A stretch of 64,000 bases of DNA, taken from the NCBI RefSeq assembly GCF_024508335.1, contig NZ_CP101988.1, positions 434,001 through 498,000 on the forward strand, given 5' to 3'. The stretch's first letter is position 1. Each line of letters starts with the position of its first letter. Of the stretch, positions 54,739-62,671 are shown piece by piece. The position numbers and the translations under genes are program-made. Below the pieces are notes generated by a model, which made no database searches, was not told the origin of the DNA, and was given only the letters and a program-made list of their open reading frames with translations. This stretch comes from Cellulomonas chengniuliangii (GTDB lineage: Bacteria; Actinomycetota; Actinomycetes; Actinomycetales; Cellulomonadaceae).

Positions 54739-55287
54739 ATGGCAGCTGGGCCGCGGCGTCGGGCACTGGGCCGCTGGTCGCGCTCGGCGGCGCTGCTCGG
54801 CAGCGCGGTCCTCGCGTACTACACGGTCCCGTTGAGCTCGGCCGAGACCACGGAGGCACGGGCCTGGCGCTGGATCCTCTTCATCCTCGGGGTTCTCGGG
54901 TTGATCGCGCTCACCGCGCACCAGATCCGTCGCCAGCTGCGGTCCCGGGACGACACAGGCGTGCGACTGGCCAGCATCATGGTGGTGCTGTACGCGGTGG
55001 TGGTGTTCTTCTCGGTCGCCTACTACGGCCTCGCGACCCGTGCCGAGGGCCAGATGGAGGGCATCGCGACCCGCACCGACGCCCTGTACTACACAGTGGT
55101 GACGCTCGGCACCGTCGGGTACGGGGACGTTCATGCGGTCGGCCAGGGCGCCCGGATCGTGACCACGGTGCAGATCCTCTTCGACCTGGTCATCGTCGGC
55201 CTGCTCGCCTCGGTCGCCACGCAGCAGATCCAGAGGATGGGCAGGCGTTCGCGCCAGGGGGACGAGCAGCGCGACGAGCGCACCTGA
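54739..55287 (+). CDS. Potassium channel family protein
   Basis: A 182-residue ion channel subunit. The selectivity filter TVGYGD is at 125-130 between two pore helices (about 78-98 and 138-158), preceded by two further membrane segments. It should form a tetrameric K+ channel. The ATG at 54739 lies 6 nt after GAGGAT. It is divergent from radA. Confidence 0.85.
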   Translation: MAAGPRRRALGRWSRSAALLGSAVLAYYTVPLSSAETTEARAWRWILFILGVLGLIALTAHQIRRQLRSRDDTGVRLASIMVVLYAVVVFFSVAYYGLATRAEGQMEGIATRTDALYYTVVTLGTVGYGDVHAVGQGARIVTTVQILFDLVIVGLLASVATQQIQRMGRRSRQGDEQRDERT

Positions 55288-55431
55288 GGGTGGCCGCGGC
55301 GGGGAACGGGCGTGGACGGGGGGCGTGCCCTGTGGAGGCCTGGTGTCGCTGCCGGGCGGCGCCAGCGCCGACCACTAAGGTTCTAGCGACCTCCGGGCGG
55401 ACCGGATGACGCGCAGTAGGGGAGACATGCC

Positions 55432-56229
55432 ATGAGCGACACCCGACCGGGCGGCCAGCCGGGACACCCCGCAGAGCGCCCGTCCGCGCCGTCGCCGTTG
55501 TGGCCGCAAGGACTGGGCGGCGTGGCCGGGCAGGGATCGACGCAGCCCAGCCCGACGCCCGAGCCGGACGTCGCGACACGTGCCCGCAGCGCCGACGCGG
55601 ACGTCGACGCCGCCGCCCGCAAGCGTCGCCTGATGCTCATCGGCGGCATCGCCGGCGGGGTCGTCGTGGTGGGCGGCGTGATGGCCGCCCTGCTGCTCGG
55701 CGGCGACGACAGCCCGGCGCCCGCCACGGACGCCGCCACGGTGTTCCTCCCGTCGCCCACCCCCTCCGTCGCCCCCGTGGCGCGTGAGGCGGCCACCGCG
55801 TTCGCCGCGGTGCTGCCCGTCTCCGTGCTGCAGTTCGCCCTGGCGACCTCGGCGAACGACGACGCCTGGCTCGCCGCCAACGCCATCGAGGCGTACACCG
55901 AGACCTTCACGGACGGCGCCTCGGGCACGGTCACGGTGCAGGCCGGGCAGTGGGAGACGCCCGAGGAGGCCGCCGCCCACGCGGCGAGGCTCGCTGCCGA
56001 GCTGCCCGCGGCCGGTGACGCCGCCGCGACGGCCGACCCGACGGCGACCCCGGCGGCGCCGGCGCCTGAGTCGGGCGAGGTGACCGTCGCCGGCGCGGCG
56101 GTCGGGACCTACACGATCGGCGCCCTCGGCGCGGACGGGGTCGCGGTGTGGTCCAACGGCACCACGGTGTTCCGGGCCACCGGCCCGGTCGAGGTCATCC
56201 ACGACTTCTACAAGGCGTTCCCGCTCTGA
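55432..56229 (+). CDS. Membrane-anchored protein of unknown function
   Basis: A 265-residue protein with a Pro/Ser-rich cytoplasmic N-terminus (1-60), one membrane segment (about 67-88), and an extracytoplasmic domain of about 170 residues in which AAT-rich low-complexity stretches interrupt a sheet-like core. No enzyme motif is seen. AGGGGAGA lies upstream of the ATG. Not recognised beyond its topology. Confidence 0.65.
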   Translation: MSDTRPGGQPGHPAERPSAPSPLWPQGLGGVAGQGSTQPSPTPEPDVATRARSADADVDAAARKRRLMLIGGIAGGVVVVGGVMAALLLGGDDSPAPATDAATVFLPSPTPSVAPVAREAATAFAAVLPVSVLQFALATSANDDAWLAANAIEAYTETFTDGASGTVTVQAGQWETPEEAAAHAARLAAELPAAGDAAATADPTATPAAPAPESGEVTVAGAAVGTYTIGALGADGVAVWSNGTTVFRATGPVEVIHDFYKAFPL

Positions 56230-56289
56230 CCCGAGCGTGACGCGGCCCCGCTGCGCAGCGGTGAGCCGCGAGGCCGGCGACCCTCGCGG

Positions 56290-56847
56290 TCAGCCGGTCA
56301 GGCGCTCCGTGCTGGCCGCGGGCGGCGCCCGGAACACCCAGTGCCGCAGCATGACGAACCGCGCCAGCGTGGCGCCCAGGTTGGCGGCGACCAGCACCGC
56401 CAGGTCGACGGTGGCGGACGCCTCGGGGGCGAACGCGTGGACCAGGGCCAGCGAGCCGGACGTCAGGCCCCAGCTCAGCCCGAAGATCAGCAAGCCCTGC
56501 CCGTGGTGCGTGGCGGCGCGGGCCCGGCCGTGGACCCCGAAGGTGACGCGCCGGTTCGCCGCGGTGTTCCCGACGGCGGTCACGAACAGCGCGACCACGT
56601 TGGCGATCTGCGCGCCCAGCGGTCCACGCAGCAGCAGGAACAAGGTCACGTAGGACGCCGTCATGACGGCGCCCACCATCGCGAACCGGATGAGCTGCCG
56701 GGCCAGGGTCGAGTGGCAGGCGGCGCGCAGGGCCTCCCGGGCGGCTCGCGGCGGCAGGCCGCTCGCGGAGGGGGGCGGCGCCTGCTCGCTCGGCGCGGGA
56801 CCTTGCGGGCGCACGGGCAGCCGTGCCACCAGGGTCGACCCGGTCAT
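56290..56847 (-). CDS. GtrA-family membrane protein
   Basis: A 185-residue protein with four membrane segments of the GtrA/DPMS3 family, proteins thought to help translocate lipid-linked sugars. The core starts at about residue 50 with RQLIRFAMVGAVMTASYVTLF and contains the family phrase ANRRVTFG and a final ARFVMLRHWVF. The ATG at 56847 is chosen; an upstream extension to 56928 is basic and not family-like. Confidence 0.8.
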   Translation of the reverse strand: MTGSTLVARLPVRPQGPAPSEQAPPPSASGLPPRAAREALRAACHSTLARQLIRFAMVGAVMTASYVTLFLLLRGPLGAQIANVVALFVTAVGNTAANRRVTFGVHGRARAATHHGQGLLIFGLSWGLTSGSLALVHAFAPEASATVDLAVLVAANLGATLARFVMLRHWVFRAPPAASTERLTG

Positions 56848-57021
56848 GGTCTGACGACGCCCCACCGTGCTCCGGCTCCTCGATCGGTTGCGGCCCCGGG
56901 CACAGGCGTCGGCCCGTCCCGAGATCATGCCCAGCCCGGTGATCCGTCCTGCGGACCCCCGTTCCGGAGGGGGTGACTCTATCCCCGCAGGATGGGAGGT
57001 TGATGACAGCGGCGGAATCCC

Positions 57022-57627
57022 TTACAGCCAGCCGTTGTCCTGGGCGATCCGGATGGCGTCGACCCGGCCCCGCGCGCCGAGCTTGTCGACGATCGCCGAC
57101 AGGTAGTTGCGCACGGTGCCCTCTGAGAGGAAGAGCCGCTGGGCCGACTCGCGGACCGAGCAGCCGCTGGCCACGAGGTCGAGGAGCTCCTGCTCGCGAG
57201 GCCGCAGCGGGTTGGCGCCCAGCCGGACGGCCGCCGCCGCGAGGTTCGCGTCGAGCACCTGCCCGCCGCTGGCCACGGTCCGCACCCCGTCGACGAGGGC
57301 GCGCGCCGACGCCGTCTTCAGCACGAACCCGCTGGCGCCCGCGTCAAGGGCCGACTTCACCGACCCCGGGCGCCCGACCCCGGTGAGGATCATGACGCGC
57401 ACGCTCGGCAGCGCGCTCGCCAGGTCGCCCGCCACCGCGATCCCATTGCGCCCGGGCATGTCCAGGTCGAGCAGTGCGACGTCGGGCAGGGTGCGCTCCG
57501 CGGCGGCGAGGACCAGGTCCCCGCGGCCCACCTCTGCGACGACCTCGAAGTCGTCCTCCATGCCCAGCAGCGCGACGAGCGCGGAGCGGACGACGTGCAT
57601 GTCCTCGGCGACGAGCAGACGGATCAC
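57022..57627 (-). CDS. Response regulator, NarL/DesR type
   Basis: A 201-residue two-component regulator. The receiver domain has the acidic pair Glu8/Asp9, phosphoacceptor Asp54 in ALLDLDMPG and the conserved Lys in FVLKTA; the C-terminal LuxR-type helix-turn-helix has LRPREQELLDLVASG and SEGTVRNYLSAIVDKLG. Its GTG start overlaps the kinase stop (GTGA at 57624-57627), so the pair is cotranslated. It ends AIRIAQDNGWL, a tail shared in form with the regulator at 61915-62529. Confidence 0.9.
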   Translation of the reverse strand: MIRLLVAEDMHVVRSALVALLGMEDDFEVVAEVGRGDLVLAAAERTLPDVALLDLDMPGRNGIAVAGDLASALPSVRVMILTGVGRPGSVKSALDAGASGFVLKTASARALVDGVRTVASGGQVLDANLAAAAVRLGANPLRPREQELLDLVASGCSVRESAQRLFLSEGTVRNYLSAIVDKLGARGRVDAIRIAQDNGWL

Positions 57628-58866
57628 GCGGTGACCTCCTCGGTCAGGGCTGGGTCGTCGGTGACCGGCATGGAGGCCTGCAGGGTCCAGGTGCCCTCGG
57701 GTCCCACCCGGGTGGACACCTCGCCCCCGGACGCGGCGACCCGCTCGTGCAGGCCGCGCAGGCCGTTGCCGCCCGGGGCGCCCCCGATCGGCACGCCGTG
57801 CGGAGAGGACCATGGCGCGTTGACGCGGCCGTCGCCGTCGATCCCCCGGGGGGCGGGGCAGCTCGATGCCGTCGTTCTCCACGGTCACCACCACCCGAGG
57901 CCCGACGTGCTCGGCGGTGAGCCGGCAGGTGGTGGCGCGGCTGTGCTTGAGCACGTTCGTGACGCCCTCGCGCACCACCCACGCGAGGGTGTCCTGCACG
58001 TGGTCGGGCACGGCGTGGGCGTCGACCCGCACGTGGCAGTCGATGCCAGCCTCTTCGAGCAGCTCGAGCCCGACGTCGATCTCGCTCTCGAGCGAGAGGT
58101 TCCGGTACCCCGTGACCAGCGCGCGCAGGTCGTCGCCGCACTGCGCGGCCACCGCGGCGATCTGGTCGAGCTCGTCGACTGTCTCCGTGTCGTAGCCGCG
58201 CTCGTGGTACCGCCGCGCCAGCTCGGTCTTCAGCACGATGGCGGCGAGCCCGCGGCCCAGCAGGTCGTGCAGGTCGCGGGACATCCGGAGCCGCTCGCGC
58301 AGCACCGCCGTGCTGACCAGCTCGGCGCGGAGCTGGTTGAGCTCGATGGTGATGCCGACCGTCCAGGCCAGCGCCGCGAGCACCCCCGAGGTCAGCAGCA
58401 GCTGGAGCGTCCCGTAACCGGTGACGACGGCGCTCTGCTGGAACACGAGCAGCGACACCGCGAGGTCGACGGCCAGGATGGCGAGCACCAACGGGACCGA
58501 CCTGCGCCAGGGCAGCGCGGAGAGCGCGCAGGCGGCGAGCAGGCCCGCCGAGGCGCCCCAGGACGGGCCGACGACGATCACCGGCAGGTAGCAGACGGCG
58601 GCCAGCGCGCTGAGCGTCCACTTGGCGTGCGCGGGCCCGTGCCGGGTGAGCCGCAGGGTCAGGTGGTGGACCACGAGCATCGCCAGCGGCACGGACAGCA
58701 GCCACACGAGGACCGCGGTGGGGCTGCTCGTGTGCCGCACGGCTGTGACCGACAGCGCGGGGGCGGTGCTGAGGCAGACGGCCACCGCGTCGAGGGCGCG
58801 GACGGCAGGCCACCGTCGCCACAGCGCAAGGCGAGCGCGCCAGACGGACGACAGGGCGGGAACCAT
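57624..58866 (-). pseudogene. Sensor histidine kinase, DesK type, frameshifted
   Basis: A DesK-like kinase with about five or six membrane segments in residues 1-175, phosphoacceptor His200 in MSRDLHDLLG, and the ATPase N-box around Asn304 (REGVTNVLKHS). The frame breaks after residue about 340: the in-frame path continues as arginine-rich noise, while the true ATPase ending with the G-box GGNGLRGLHER runs in another frame and stops at 57624 overlapping the next gene. The shift maps to the run C5G6 at 57844-57854 (plus strand). Removing one base restores a 413-aa kinase. Either a sequencing error or a real inactivation; the regulator partner is intact. Confidence 0.8.
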
Positions 58867-58956
58867 GACGACCCCCTCGCTCGTCGACGACCCGCGCGAG
58901 AGTCTAGTGACTCGGGCGCACGGCGGACAGGACGTCTGGCCTGGTGTCCGGCCCCA

Positions 58957-61266
58957 TCACACGAAGAGCCAGACGGGGTTGAGCTCGCGGGGCCCGGGCG
59001 GGACCCACCCCAGCCGTTCTGGCACGTCGTGCAGGCGCCCAGGGCCAAGCCGCCGGTCGAGGTGGCGCAGGCCCGGGGCGAGGACGCGGGCGACGGGCAC
59101 CCCGACCTCCGGCCGGGTGCTGTCGTGGGCGAGCACCTCGATCCGCTGCTCGCCGAGCAGCGCCACGACGGCCCGCACGTCGGCCGTCGCGTCGCCCGAC
59201 GGCCGGATCCTCACCGGGCTGCGGGGCGCCTCGGCGTGCGGGCGCAGGTAGGGGTGGGCGCCGATCCGGGCCTCGGCCCAGAACGCGCGAGCCTCCGGGG
59301 GCGCCCCCGGTGCGTCGGTGTCCGGGCCTACCGCCAGCATCTGGTCGAGCTCGCCGAGCGCCCGCGCCGCCGCCGCGGCCATGTCGAGGTGGGCTCCGAA
59401 CCCGAACACCACAGCCTCCTCGGGCGCGTCGACGCGCCTGCTGACGGCCGCGACCACCGGGATCCCCAGGTCGTGGGTGAGGTCGAGCAGCCACCACTCC
59501 CGACCGGCGCCCCGCACAGCGCGCTCGGTCCGGCGGCGCAGCCCGGGGTCGAGGATCGACGGGTCGAGCGCAGGCCGTGGGGAGCGCGGGTACCACCACA
59601 GGCTCACGGCGTCCCGCTCCACCAGCTCGAGGGCGCCGTGCAGCACCGCCTCCGGCCAGGTCGCCGCCGCGGCGCACCCGTTGGAGTCGGGCGCCCCGAT
59701 GTCGGACGGCCCGGGGTGGCCGAACAGCAACGTCGACGCGGGCGCCCACCGCACCCGGCCCGTGGTCAGGGATCGCAGCGGCAGCAGGTCGACCTGCTCG
59801 TCGGGCCCCAGGCGCCGGGGGGCGTCGTCCTGGTCCTCGGAGTGCAGCAGCCACTCGGCGGGGTCGAGCCCGTCCGCTCCGAGGCGGCGAAGCGTGCCGC
59901 GCCGGGCAGGCTCGTCGCCGTGCCACGACACCGAGTAGCGCTCGACGGCCTCGCCGAGCGCCGAGGCGCGAGCCTGCGCGACGTCCGAGCCGCGTCCCAT
60001 CGCGGGCAGGGTCGTCCAGCCGGCGCCGGTGCGGACCCGGTGGTGGACCTGCGCCACGTGGCCGCCGGTGGCCTGCACGGACTCCTGCAGAGCCGACACG
60101 ATGCCTGCGCGGGGGTCCACGAAGGGCTCGAGGAGCGCGGCGAACTCGGCGGCGCCCAGGCTGCGGTAGCCGTGCGCGACATGCAGCGGGGTCGGCGTGA
60201 GGCGCGCCAGCTCGGGCGCCGCCTGGTGGTCGTCCCGCCGCGCGCCGCACCGGGGGCACGTGGGGAACCGGGTGAGCCGGTGGCGCATCGCAGCAGTCCC
60301 GCCCAGGTCGAGGACCACGAGCTCCCACCGGAGTGCCGCGCCGTGGGGAGTCTGGGCCTCCGGGGTGCTCAGCAGCCGGGTGAGCCGGTCGGCTGCCGCC
60401 ATGCCGGCGGCGTGCTCGGCGTCGACCGACCATCCGAGCGACACGTCGTGGGGCGGGTCGCTCGTGGCGCCCGGCAGCAGCGAGCGGACCAGGCACAGCG
60501 CGCACCCGTGCCCGCCGCCCGCCGGGCTCGAGAGGTCGGCGCCGAGAAGGGGGCCGAGGCGCACGGTGTGCTGTCCCAGCCCGATGGGCAGCACCCGTGC
60601 CCCGGCGGCCAGTGCGACGTCATAGGCGGTGCGAGCCGCCCGGCTGGTGAGGTCGGCGGTGAGGACGACGTGCACGGGCGGGCCTGCGCCCGCCTCCGGC
60701 AGTGCCGGCGCCGCGGCGGCGAGTGCGGCGCAGAACCCGTCGCCGGTGGCGCCGCGGGAGTCGCCCGCCACGACGATCGTCACCAGGCACGTCGCGGGCG
60801 CCTCCGCGCGCGCGTCCGTGGGGGAGGGCGCCGGGCGTGCTGGCGACTCGTCGATGAGGACGACTCCCCGCGCGCGCAGCCGGGTCAGGGCTGACCACCA
60901 CGCGGCGGCGGGTCGGGCCATTCCCGCCCGCGCCGCGCCTGCCGTGACGGCTGCCAGCAGGTCGACCACCGGGAGGGGCCGGCCGCGCGGATCGAGCTCG
61001 GCCAGCAGGGCCCGCTCGGTCACCGGCGTGACGACCTCGTGCAGGCCCTCCCGCACCAGTCGCACGGAGCCAGGGCGGGCCCAGTCGGGAATCGTCTGCC
61101 CTGCGGCCAGCCCTGGCGCGGCCGGCGCATCGACGGCGCTGCCCGAGGGCGGGCACAGGACGACCCCCGCGCTGTCCGCCAGAGCCACGACCGAGTCGCG
61201 GGTCATCGGGACGGGCACAGGGGCCGTCGTGCCGCCGGGAGCATTCCTCGCGGCGGGAGGTGTCAC
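58957..61266 (-). CDS. Fused E1-like/YcaO cyclodehydratase (TOMM/azoline-forming RiPP enzyme)
   Basis: A 769-residue fusion of the TruD type that converts Ser, Thr or Cys of a peptide to azolines with ATP. An N-terminal region (about 65-145) resembles the leader-binding winged helix (RRE); the E1-like domain carries a zinc tetrad Cys255/Cys258 (CALC) and Cys337/Cys340 (CPRC). The YcaO domain has the ATP motifs around Ser435-Glu439-Glu442-Arg443 (SALGEAVERYS) and DSNGCAAAATWPEA followed by ELVERDA (547-553). The C-terminus ends NPVWLFV, not the PxPxP tail of many YcaO enzymes. GTG start at 61266 overlaps the precursor stop. Confidence 0.9.
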   Translation of the reverse strand: MTPPAARNAPGGTTAPVPVPMTRDSVVALADSAGVVLCPPSGSAVDAPAAPGLAAGQTIPDWARPGSVRLVREGLHEVVTPVTERALLAELDPRGRPLPVVDLLAAVTAGAARAGMARPAAAWWSALTRLRARGVVLIDESPARPAPSPTDARAEAPATCLVTIVVAGDSRGATGDGFCAALAAAAPALPEAGAGPPVHVVLTADLTSRAARTAYDVALAAGARVLPIGLGQHTVRLGPLLGADLSSPAGGGHGCALCLVRSLLPGATSDPPHDVSLGWSVDAEHAAGMAAADRLTRLLSTPEAQTPHGAALRWELVVLDLGGTAAMRHRLTRFPTCPRCGARRDDHQAAPELARLTPTPLHVAHGYRSLGAAEFAALLEPFVDPRAGIVSALQESVQATGGHVAQVHHRVRTGAGWTTLPAMGRGSDVAQARASALGEAVERYSVSWHGDEPARRGTLRRLGADGLDPAEWLLHSEDQDDAPRRLGPDEQVDLLPLRSLTTGRVRWAPASTLLFGHPGPSDIGAPDSNGCAAAATWPEAVLHGALELVERDAVSLWWYPRSPRPALDPSILDPGLRRRTERAVRGAGREWWLLDLTHDLGIPVVAAVSRRVDAPEEAVVFGFGAHLDMAAAAARALGELDQMLAVGPDTDAPGAPPEARAFWAEARIGAHPYLRPHAEAPRSPVRIRPSGDATADVRAVVALLGEQRIEVLAHDSTRPEVGVPVARVLAPGLRHLDRRLGPGRLHDVPERLGWVPPGPRELNPVWLFV

Positions 61267-61439
61267 TTCGGGGCGAACTCCCCGGGGTAGAAGTGGCCGG
61301 GGACGCGGAGCGTGAACCAGTAGAAGGACTCGAAGTCCTCCACGTGGGCTGCGCCGGTCGCCGGGGTGGGCTCGGTGGCGCCGTCGAGCATCGTGTAGAG
61401 CTCGTCGAGCGTGGCTTCCGGGGTGGTGAGCGTCGGCAT
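61263..61439 (-). CDS. Candidate RiPP precursor peptide
   Basis: A 58-residue peptide encoded immediately upstream of the cyclodehydratase and overlapping it by 4 nt (GTGA). GAGAGGGGA lies 8 nt before the ATG at 61439. The N-terminal half is a leader-like acidic stretch with LDELYTMLDG (11-20), a possible amphipathic recognition helix. The C-terminal part (36-58) is rich in aromatics: Phe36, Phe39, Tyr40, Trp41, Phe42, Phe50, Tyr51, Phe55, with two PG pairs (47-48, 52-53). There is no cysteine; only Ser38 and Thr43 are heterocyclisable in that half. No homolog is recognised by eye. Confidence 0.7.
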   Translation of the reverse strand: MPTLTTPEATLDELYTMLDGATEPTPATGAAHVEDFESFYWFTLRVPGHFYPGEFAPK

Positions 61440-61513
61440 GTCGAGATCCCCTCTCGTGGGCGCCGGCGGCGCCTCGGGCCCCCACTGTCCTCGACGCCCC
61501 CGGCGCCCGCGTA

Positions 61514-61526
61514 GTGCGTTGCGCAC
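61514..61526. promoter_or_regulatory. GTGCG-N3-CGCAC dyad upstream of precursor gene
   Basis: GTGCGTTGCGCAC, a perfect 5-3-5 palindrome 75 nt upstream of the precursor ATG. Same form as 61610-61622. Confidence 0.5.
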
Positions 61527-61539
61527 CGAGCAGTGATGT

Positions 61540-61577
61540 GTTTCGCCCCTTGTGTGGCGTCCCACACGTGGCGAAAC
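61540..61577. promoter_or_regulatory. Extended inverted repeat with GTTTCGCC arms
   Basis: GTTTCGCC (61540-61547) and GGCGAAAC (61570-61577) flank an inner dyad GTGTGG-CGTC-CCACAC. The arms carry the heptamer GTTTCGC found at 61614-61620 and 62629-62635. It could be an operator or a transcribed hairpin. Confidence 0.5.
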
Positions 61578-61609
61578 GGGCATCGACGTGGTGGACGCTC
61601 GGGCTCGTC

Positions 61610-61622
61610 GTGCGTTTCGCAC
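61610..61622. promoter_or_regulatory. GTGCGTTTCGCAC dyad
   Basis: A perfect 5-3-5 palindrome in the 61440-61914 gap. Its reverse complement GTGCGAAACGCAC differs from the site at 62627-62639 only in the last base. Confidence 0.55.
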
Positions 61623-61810
61623 TTTCTCGCCCGGAGGGCTTCCGTCCCTGCTCAGCGCCATTAAGTTGGCGGAATGCAGCGGCCGATGATCAGGGCATGG
61701 GCGCCGGGGGACGCCACGGCCCTGACAGTGGGCGTCGTCGCACGGGAAGCCAGGGGGACTGTCAGCCACGTGCGGCGGTAGATCGCCAGCAATCGGACGC
61801 GCAGGGGGAA

Positions 61811-61847
61811 GTCAGGGCGGGCGCCACAACGGGGCGCCCGCCCTGAC
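61811..61847 (-). terminator. Terminator after orphan response regulator
   Basis: A perfect 15-bp stem (GTCAGGGCGGGCGCC at 61811-61825 and complement at 61833-61847) with a 7-nt loop lies 68 nt beyond the regulator stop at 61915. It separates the regulator transcript from the precursor gene. The rest of the 61440-61914 gap holds the sites listed above and no convincing gene. Confidence 0.75.
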
Positions 61848-61914
61848 TGCGTCCCCGGATGGCGGGAGACGGCGTGGAGGGACTCGTCGCGTCGAGCGCG
61901 AGAGAGGTGCGGGC

Positions 61915-62529
61915 CTAGACCCAGCCGTTCGCCCGGGCCTTCCGGCCGCCATCGACGGCGTCCCGGCCCCCCACTTTGCGGAGCGCCGAGAGCAGGTGCC
62001 GCTGCACCACAGACTGGGAGAACCCCAGCTGCGCGGCGGCGTCGGCGATGCCGCCGCCGCAGGCCATCCTGTCCAGCACCGCGGTCTCTGCCTCGTTCAG
62101 AGGGCTGTTCCGCAGCCGGTCGGCGGTCGTCTCGAGCTCCGCGCACAGGACCTGCTCGCCTGCTGCGGTGCGTCGGATCGCCTCGATCATCTGGCGCGGC
62201 GCCGTGTTCTTCAGCAGCATGCTGCCCGCCTTGGCGCTGAGCACCGGCAGCACGGAGGTGGGACGGCCCAACGTGGTCAGGAGCAGCAGGCGCACCGGCG
62301 GGTCCTGACGGTGCAGGGCCTCCGCGAGGCGCCCGGCGTGCGCGTGCGTGGCGTCCACCAGATCGAGGTCCAGCAGGACCAGGTCCGGTCGCCACGCGGC
62401 CGCGGCATCGACCAGGCCCTCGCAGGTGTCGACCTCGCCCACCGTGGAGATGTCGTCCTCGGTGGCGAGGAGCGCGCTCAAGGTGGTGCGGACCAAGCTG
62501 CTCTCGTCGGCCACGACGACGCGGATCAT
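61915..62529 (-). CDS. Response regulator, NarL/DesR type (orphan)
   Basis: A 204-residue regulator with a receiver domain (acidic pair Asp8/Glu9, Asp54 in VLLDLDLVDA, Lys in LLKNTA) and a LuxR-type DNA-binding domain (LNEAETAVLDRMACGG, then FSQSVVQRHLLSALRKVGG). The loop after Asp54 lacks the usual MPG, which may mean altered phosphorylation. No kinase is adjacent on its operon; the DesK-like kinase across the RiPP genes may be a partner. A GTGCGAAACGCAT dyad lies about 100 nt upstream, similar to sites before the precursor gene. Confidence 0.85.
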   Translation of the reverse strand: MIRVVVADESSLVRTTLSALLATEDDISTVGEVDTCEGLVDAAAAWRPDLVLLDLDLVDATHAHAGRLAEALHRQDPPVRLLLLTTLGRPTSVLPVLSAKAGSMLLKNTAPRQMIEAIRRTAAGEQVLCAELETTADRLRNSPLNEAETAVLDRMACGGGIADAAAQLGFSQSVVQRHLLSALRKVGGRDAVDGGRKARANGWV

Positions 62530-62626
62530 CTGCGGTGCTCCCCCCGGTGCGGGAGAGGGGCTCCCGCACGTGTCGAGTCTCTAGAGCAGGAGGCGGGCGG
62601 GCGAGTCCGTCCCGCACGTCCTGGAC

Positions 62627-62639
62627 GTGCGAAACGCAT
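62627..62639. promoter_or_regulatory. GTGCGAAACGCAT dyad upstream of orphan regulator
   Basis: Near-palindrome in the 142-nt gap before the regulator. It partly overlaps a second perfect dyad GCACGTC-CTG-GACGTGC (62614-62630). Confidence 0.5.
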
Positions 62640-62671
62640 GAGTGCCCAGATCGCCCGGCGTGGCGCCCCGG

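Noticed and set aside
57022..58866. Apparent histidine kinase-response regulator fusion protein in one frame
   Set aside because: The join is about 70 residues of arginine-rich noise; the true kinase C-terminus is in another frame with a normal stop/start overlap, so a frameshift explains it better than a hybrid protein.
57595..60894. 1099-codon open frame on the plus strand across the kinase and YcaO genes
   Set aside because: It lies antisense to recognisable minus-strand genes and its product is low-complexity Arg/Gly/Ala/Pro; long shadow frames are expected at this GC content.
61514..61846. 110-codon plus-strand ORF in the gap between precursor and orphan regulator
   Set aside because: It runs over the dyad sites and stops inside the terminator stem, has no ribosome site, and no protein-like pattern.
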